Below are positions 61,966 through 64,000 of a DNA stretch of 64,000 bases, in pieces. Within the stretch, counting starts at the first letter, position 1; each line of letters starts with the position of its first letter. Source of the stretch: Streptomyces sp. NBC_00425 (GTDB lineage Bacteria > Actinomycetota > Actinomycetes > Streptomycetales > Streptomycetaceae); NCBI RefSeq assembly GCF_036030735.1, contig NZ_CP107928.1, positions 6,696,001 through 6,760,000 on the forward strand, written 5' to 3'. The position numbers and the translations under genes are program-made. The notes beneath the pieces were generated by a model that saw nothing but the letters and a program-made list of their open reading frames with translations, was not told the DNA's origin and ran no database searches.

Positions 61966-62004
61966 GCGCGGGCCGCACCTCTGGACGTGGGGTGCGGCCC
62001 GCGC
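61966..62004. terminator. Stem-loop between convergent oxidoreductase and hydrolase genes
   Basis: Perfect 14-bp arms GCGCGGGCCGCACC / GGTGCGGCCCGCGC with an 11-nt loop, 40 bp after the oxidoreductase stop. It can serve both strands. Confidence 0.85.
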
Positions 62005-62101
62005 TCCGCCGTATGCCGGGAGCGCAGGCCGGGAGCGCTCGCCGTGGTGCGCACCGCCCGTCCCGCCGCCCCCACCGGCCGCCTCCACCGGCCGCCCGCC
62101 G

Positions 62102-63277
62102 TCAGGACCGTGCCAGGGCCGCGGTGTGCACCGCCCGCGCCAGCCGGTCGTTCTCCGGCGCCGCACCGCCCGGGAAGGCGAACCGGCGGCGTGTGTAGCC
62201 GTAGGCGAGCCCGCTGCGCGGGTCCGCGAAGGCCTGGCAGCCGCCCGCCCCGCTGTGCCCGAACGCGCCGACGCCGAGGAAGGGGTACCAGTTGTCGGCG
62301 GTCGCCTGGAAGCCCAGCCCGTACGCCTTGTGCGAGCGTGCCACGACGTCGTAGCCCACCGAGTGCAGCTGCCCGAACTCCGCCGCCGTGTCCTCCTTCA
62401 GCAGCGGCGCCTTCCCGTCGGTCTCGCTGATCGCCGCCGCGTACATGCCGGCCAGTCCGCGTGCCGACGCCACCCCGCCCACGGAGGCCGGCCCCCGGGA
62501 CCGGATCAGCGGGTCGTTGGGCAGCAGTTCGAGGTCGGTCGGCTGGGCGCCGTGCCGGTTGAAGGCGACGGCGGCCAGGGTGTGCGGCCCGCCGGGCAGG
62601 GCGTCCAGCAGCGCCCGCTGCTCGGCGGTCGGCGCCATCGGCTGCGCGGTGCGGAACCGCGGTTCGTGCGCGGCCGGCAGTCCCAGGAAGAAGTCCAGCC
62701 CGTACGGGACGCGTACCCGCTCCGCGTACACCTCCTGCAGGGTGCGTCCGGTGGCCCGCCGGACGACCTCGCCGGTGAGCGCGCCGATGACCAGCGCGTG
62801 GTAGCCGAAGGCGGTGCCCGGCCGCCAGAACGGCCGCTGGTCGGCCAGGCGTTCGGCGAGCTGCCGGTCGTCGGCCAGCTCCTGCGGAGAGAACCCGCCG
62901 TCCGTGCCGACCACCCCCGCCCGGTGCGCGAGCAGCTCCCGCAGGGTCAGCGCCCCCTTGCCCTCGGCGGCGAACTCCGGCCAGTAGTAGGTGACTTTGC
63001 GGTCCAGCTCCAGGGTGCCCTCCTGGACCAGCAGAGCGACCACCAGATGGGCGGCGCCCTTGGTGGACGAGTAGACCCCGTAGAGGGAGTCGGGTCCGGC
63101 GCCGTCCGCGGACGCCCACAGGTCGACGACCCGCCGGCCGTGCACATACGCACACAACTGGCCTTCGTAGTCAGGCTGTTCCTCCGCCACGAACGCGGCG
63201 AACTCCTCCCGCACCGCTTCGAATCCTTCGGCGACGCTGCCGTGGATCTCCTTCGTCGTCCGAGTCAATCGAGTCAT
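62102..63277 (-). CDS. Beta-lactamase-fold serine hydrolase (esterase type)
   Basis: 391 residues from ATG 63277 with GGAGAAC upstream; no signal peptide. YGVYSSTKGAAHLVVALLVQEG holds the SxxK nucleophile motif (SSTK). FGYHALVIGALTGEVVRRATG supplies the YxN-like Tyr (YHA). GHSGAGGCQAFADPRSGLAYGYTRRR holds an HSG motif in place of KTG. This is the class C-like EstB/LovD group: esterases and transesterases rather than true beta-lactamases. Cytoplasmic, substrate unknown. Confidence 0.88.
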   Translation of the reverse strand: MTRLTRTTKEIHGSVAEGFEAVREEFAAFVAEEQPDYEGQLCAYVHGRRVVDLWASADGAGPDSLYGVYSSTKGAAHLVVALLVQEGTLELDRKVTYYWPEFAAEGKGALTLRELLAHRAGVVGTDGGFSPQELADDRQLAERLADQRPFWRPGTAFGYHALVIGALTGEVVRRATGRTLQEVYAERVRVPYGLDFFLGLPAAHEPRFRTAQPMAPTAEQRALLDALPGGPHTLAAVAFNRHGAQPTDLELLPNDPLIRSRGPASVGGVASARGLAGMYAAAISETDGKAPLLKEDTAAEFGQLHSVGYDVVARSHKAYGLGFQATADNWYPFLGVGAFGHSGAGGCQAFADPRSGLAYGYTRRRFAFPGGAAPENDRLARAVHTAALARS

Positions 63278-63531
63278 CCGTTCTCCTCAACCAGCCCGCT
63301 GCTTGCCTGTGTCCTGGTGATCGACGCCTGTGCGACCTGCGGGAACTGCCCTTCGGACGATTCCGGACATGGGGTTCCGGGATCGTTGCTTCCGGAGATC
63401 GGTACGGCGGGGTGTGCCTGTTCGACTCAACTGCGGCAGGGGGGCGTTGGTGTCACCGATGCCCCGGATGGCCCATCGGGGCCCCCTCGGGCGCCCGGTT
63501 ATGAGGTGAGCATGGCCGATAGAGTTCGGTC

Positions 63532-64000
63532 ATGCGCGATCTCGGGGTGGGTTTCCGGTACCTGCTGAAGGGCCAGCGGTGGGTGGCCCGGCACGGCAGG
63601 CAGTACGGGTTCGGGCTGGTCCCCGGCCTGATCACGCTCGTCCTCTACCTCGCGGCCCTGGTGGCGCTCGCGGTGTGGGGCGAGGACTTCGTGGGGTGGG
63701 CGACGCCGTTCGCCGACGACTGGTCCAGCCCCTGGATCGGCCTTTTCCGCGGCCTCCTCACCGCCGTGCTGTTCGCTCTCGGCCTTCTCCTCGCCGTCCT
63801 GACCTTCACCGCCGTGACCCTGCTCATCGGGCAGCCCTTCTACGAGAGCCTCTCCGAGCGGGTCGACCGGGACGTCTCGCCCGACGGCACGGCCCCCGAG
63901 TCCGGGCTGCCGCTCTGGCGGGAACTGTGGATCTCCGCCCGGGACAGCCTGCGCGTCCTGGCCCGCGCGCTGGTGTGGGCGGTGCTGCTGTTCGCCCTCG
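63532..64000 (+). CDS. EI24/CysZ-like membrane protein (3' end beyond window)
   Basis: From ATG 63532 the frame is open to the window end (156 residues visible). It begins MRDLGVGFRYLLKGQRWVAR and continues FGLVPGLITLVLYLAALVAL, then a second hydrophobic hairpin (LFRGLLTAVLFALGLLLAVLTFTAVTLLIGQPFYESLSERVD). This is the EI24 domain pattern shared with the sulfate permease CysZ. The start codon has no strong ribosome site in view (GAGTTCGGTC). Role in sulfate uptake is uncertain for actinomycete members. Confidence 0.8.
   Translation, partial: MRDLGVGFRYLLKGQRWVARHGRQYGFGLVPGLITLVLYLAALVALAVWGEDFVGWATPFADDWSSPWIGLFRGLLTAVLFALGLLLAVLTFTAVTLLIGQPFYESLSERVDRDVSPDGTAPESGLPLWRELWISARDSLRVLARALVWAVLLFAL

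Overview
The window is a piece of a Streptomyces-type chromosome. The evidence is very high GC with strong third-position GC bias, GTG starts, ATGA/GTGA gene overlaps, many secreted glycoside hydrolases with ricin or CBM42 lectin domains, and many regulators of the LacI, IclR, GntR, AraC, MarR and Rrf2 families. No rRNA, tRNA, CRISPR array, prophage or complete insertion sequence was seen.

Layout. (1) 1-10858 is a plant polysaccharide (arabinan/arabinogalactan) locus. It holds the end of a GH42 beta-galactosidase, a GH93-like exo-arabinanase with a trefoil lectin, a GH43-CBM42 exo-arabinofuranosidase, an ECF sigma factor fused to a zinc-finger/membrane segment and an extracytoplasmic CBM42, a LamG-GH43-CBM42 enzyme, and a GH5-ricin enzyme. 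A LacI regulator (10954-12015) follows; a second GH5 paralogue lies at 19780. (2) 12137-17036 carries a zinc-type macrodomain protein, a double SnoaL protein, an NmrA protein and a class M (SirTM) sirtuin, divergent from an AraC regulator: a putative reversible ADP-ribosylation island. (3) 17079-30044 is mixed: a broken aldehyde dehydrogenase, FAD and F420/FMN oxidoreductases, an MreB/Mbl-like actin, a Tat-secreted cytokinin-dehydrogenase-like oxidase, a Trypco1-like protein, matB coupled to a fused carboxyltransferase, and an ATP-grasp protein. (4) 30176-39983 holds IclR-SMP30, a three-gene protease/membrane/flavoprotein operon, GH51 abfA, Rrf2, a DUF4360 protein, gene remnants and a secreted intradiol dioxygenase. 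(5) 40118-50616 holds an aminotransferase with a repetitive tail, galM, a ChvE-MmsA-MmsB sugar ABC operon, and a U32-like/alcohol dehydrogenase/sugar-acid dehydratase group. (6) 52263-58214 is a LacI regulator followed by a YtfQ-YtfR-YtfT-YjfF-type ABC importer. (7) 58350-64000 holds a regulatory ATPase, an HTH-less UTRA protein coupled to a GntR, a MarR/oxidoreductase pair, a beta-lactamase-fold hydrolase and the start of an EI24/CysZ-like membrane protein.

How they work together. Secreted GH42, GH93, GH43 and GH5 enzymes would release arabinose, galactose and short oligosaccharides. Two ABC importers would take up the sugars, and GH51 and GalM would process them inside the cell. Three promoter motifs tie this together. 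One is a 13-bp sequence (CGRACAWTGNYCG) in front of both GH43 genes and the ytfQ-like gene 47 kb away. The second is a TTACGTAA palindrome in front of both GH5 genes. The third is a TTCGAA element near abfA and the sugar-acid operon. The sigma-CBM42 fusion, placed between the two GH43-CBM42 genes, looks like a one-protein sensor of the same polysaccharide.
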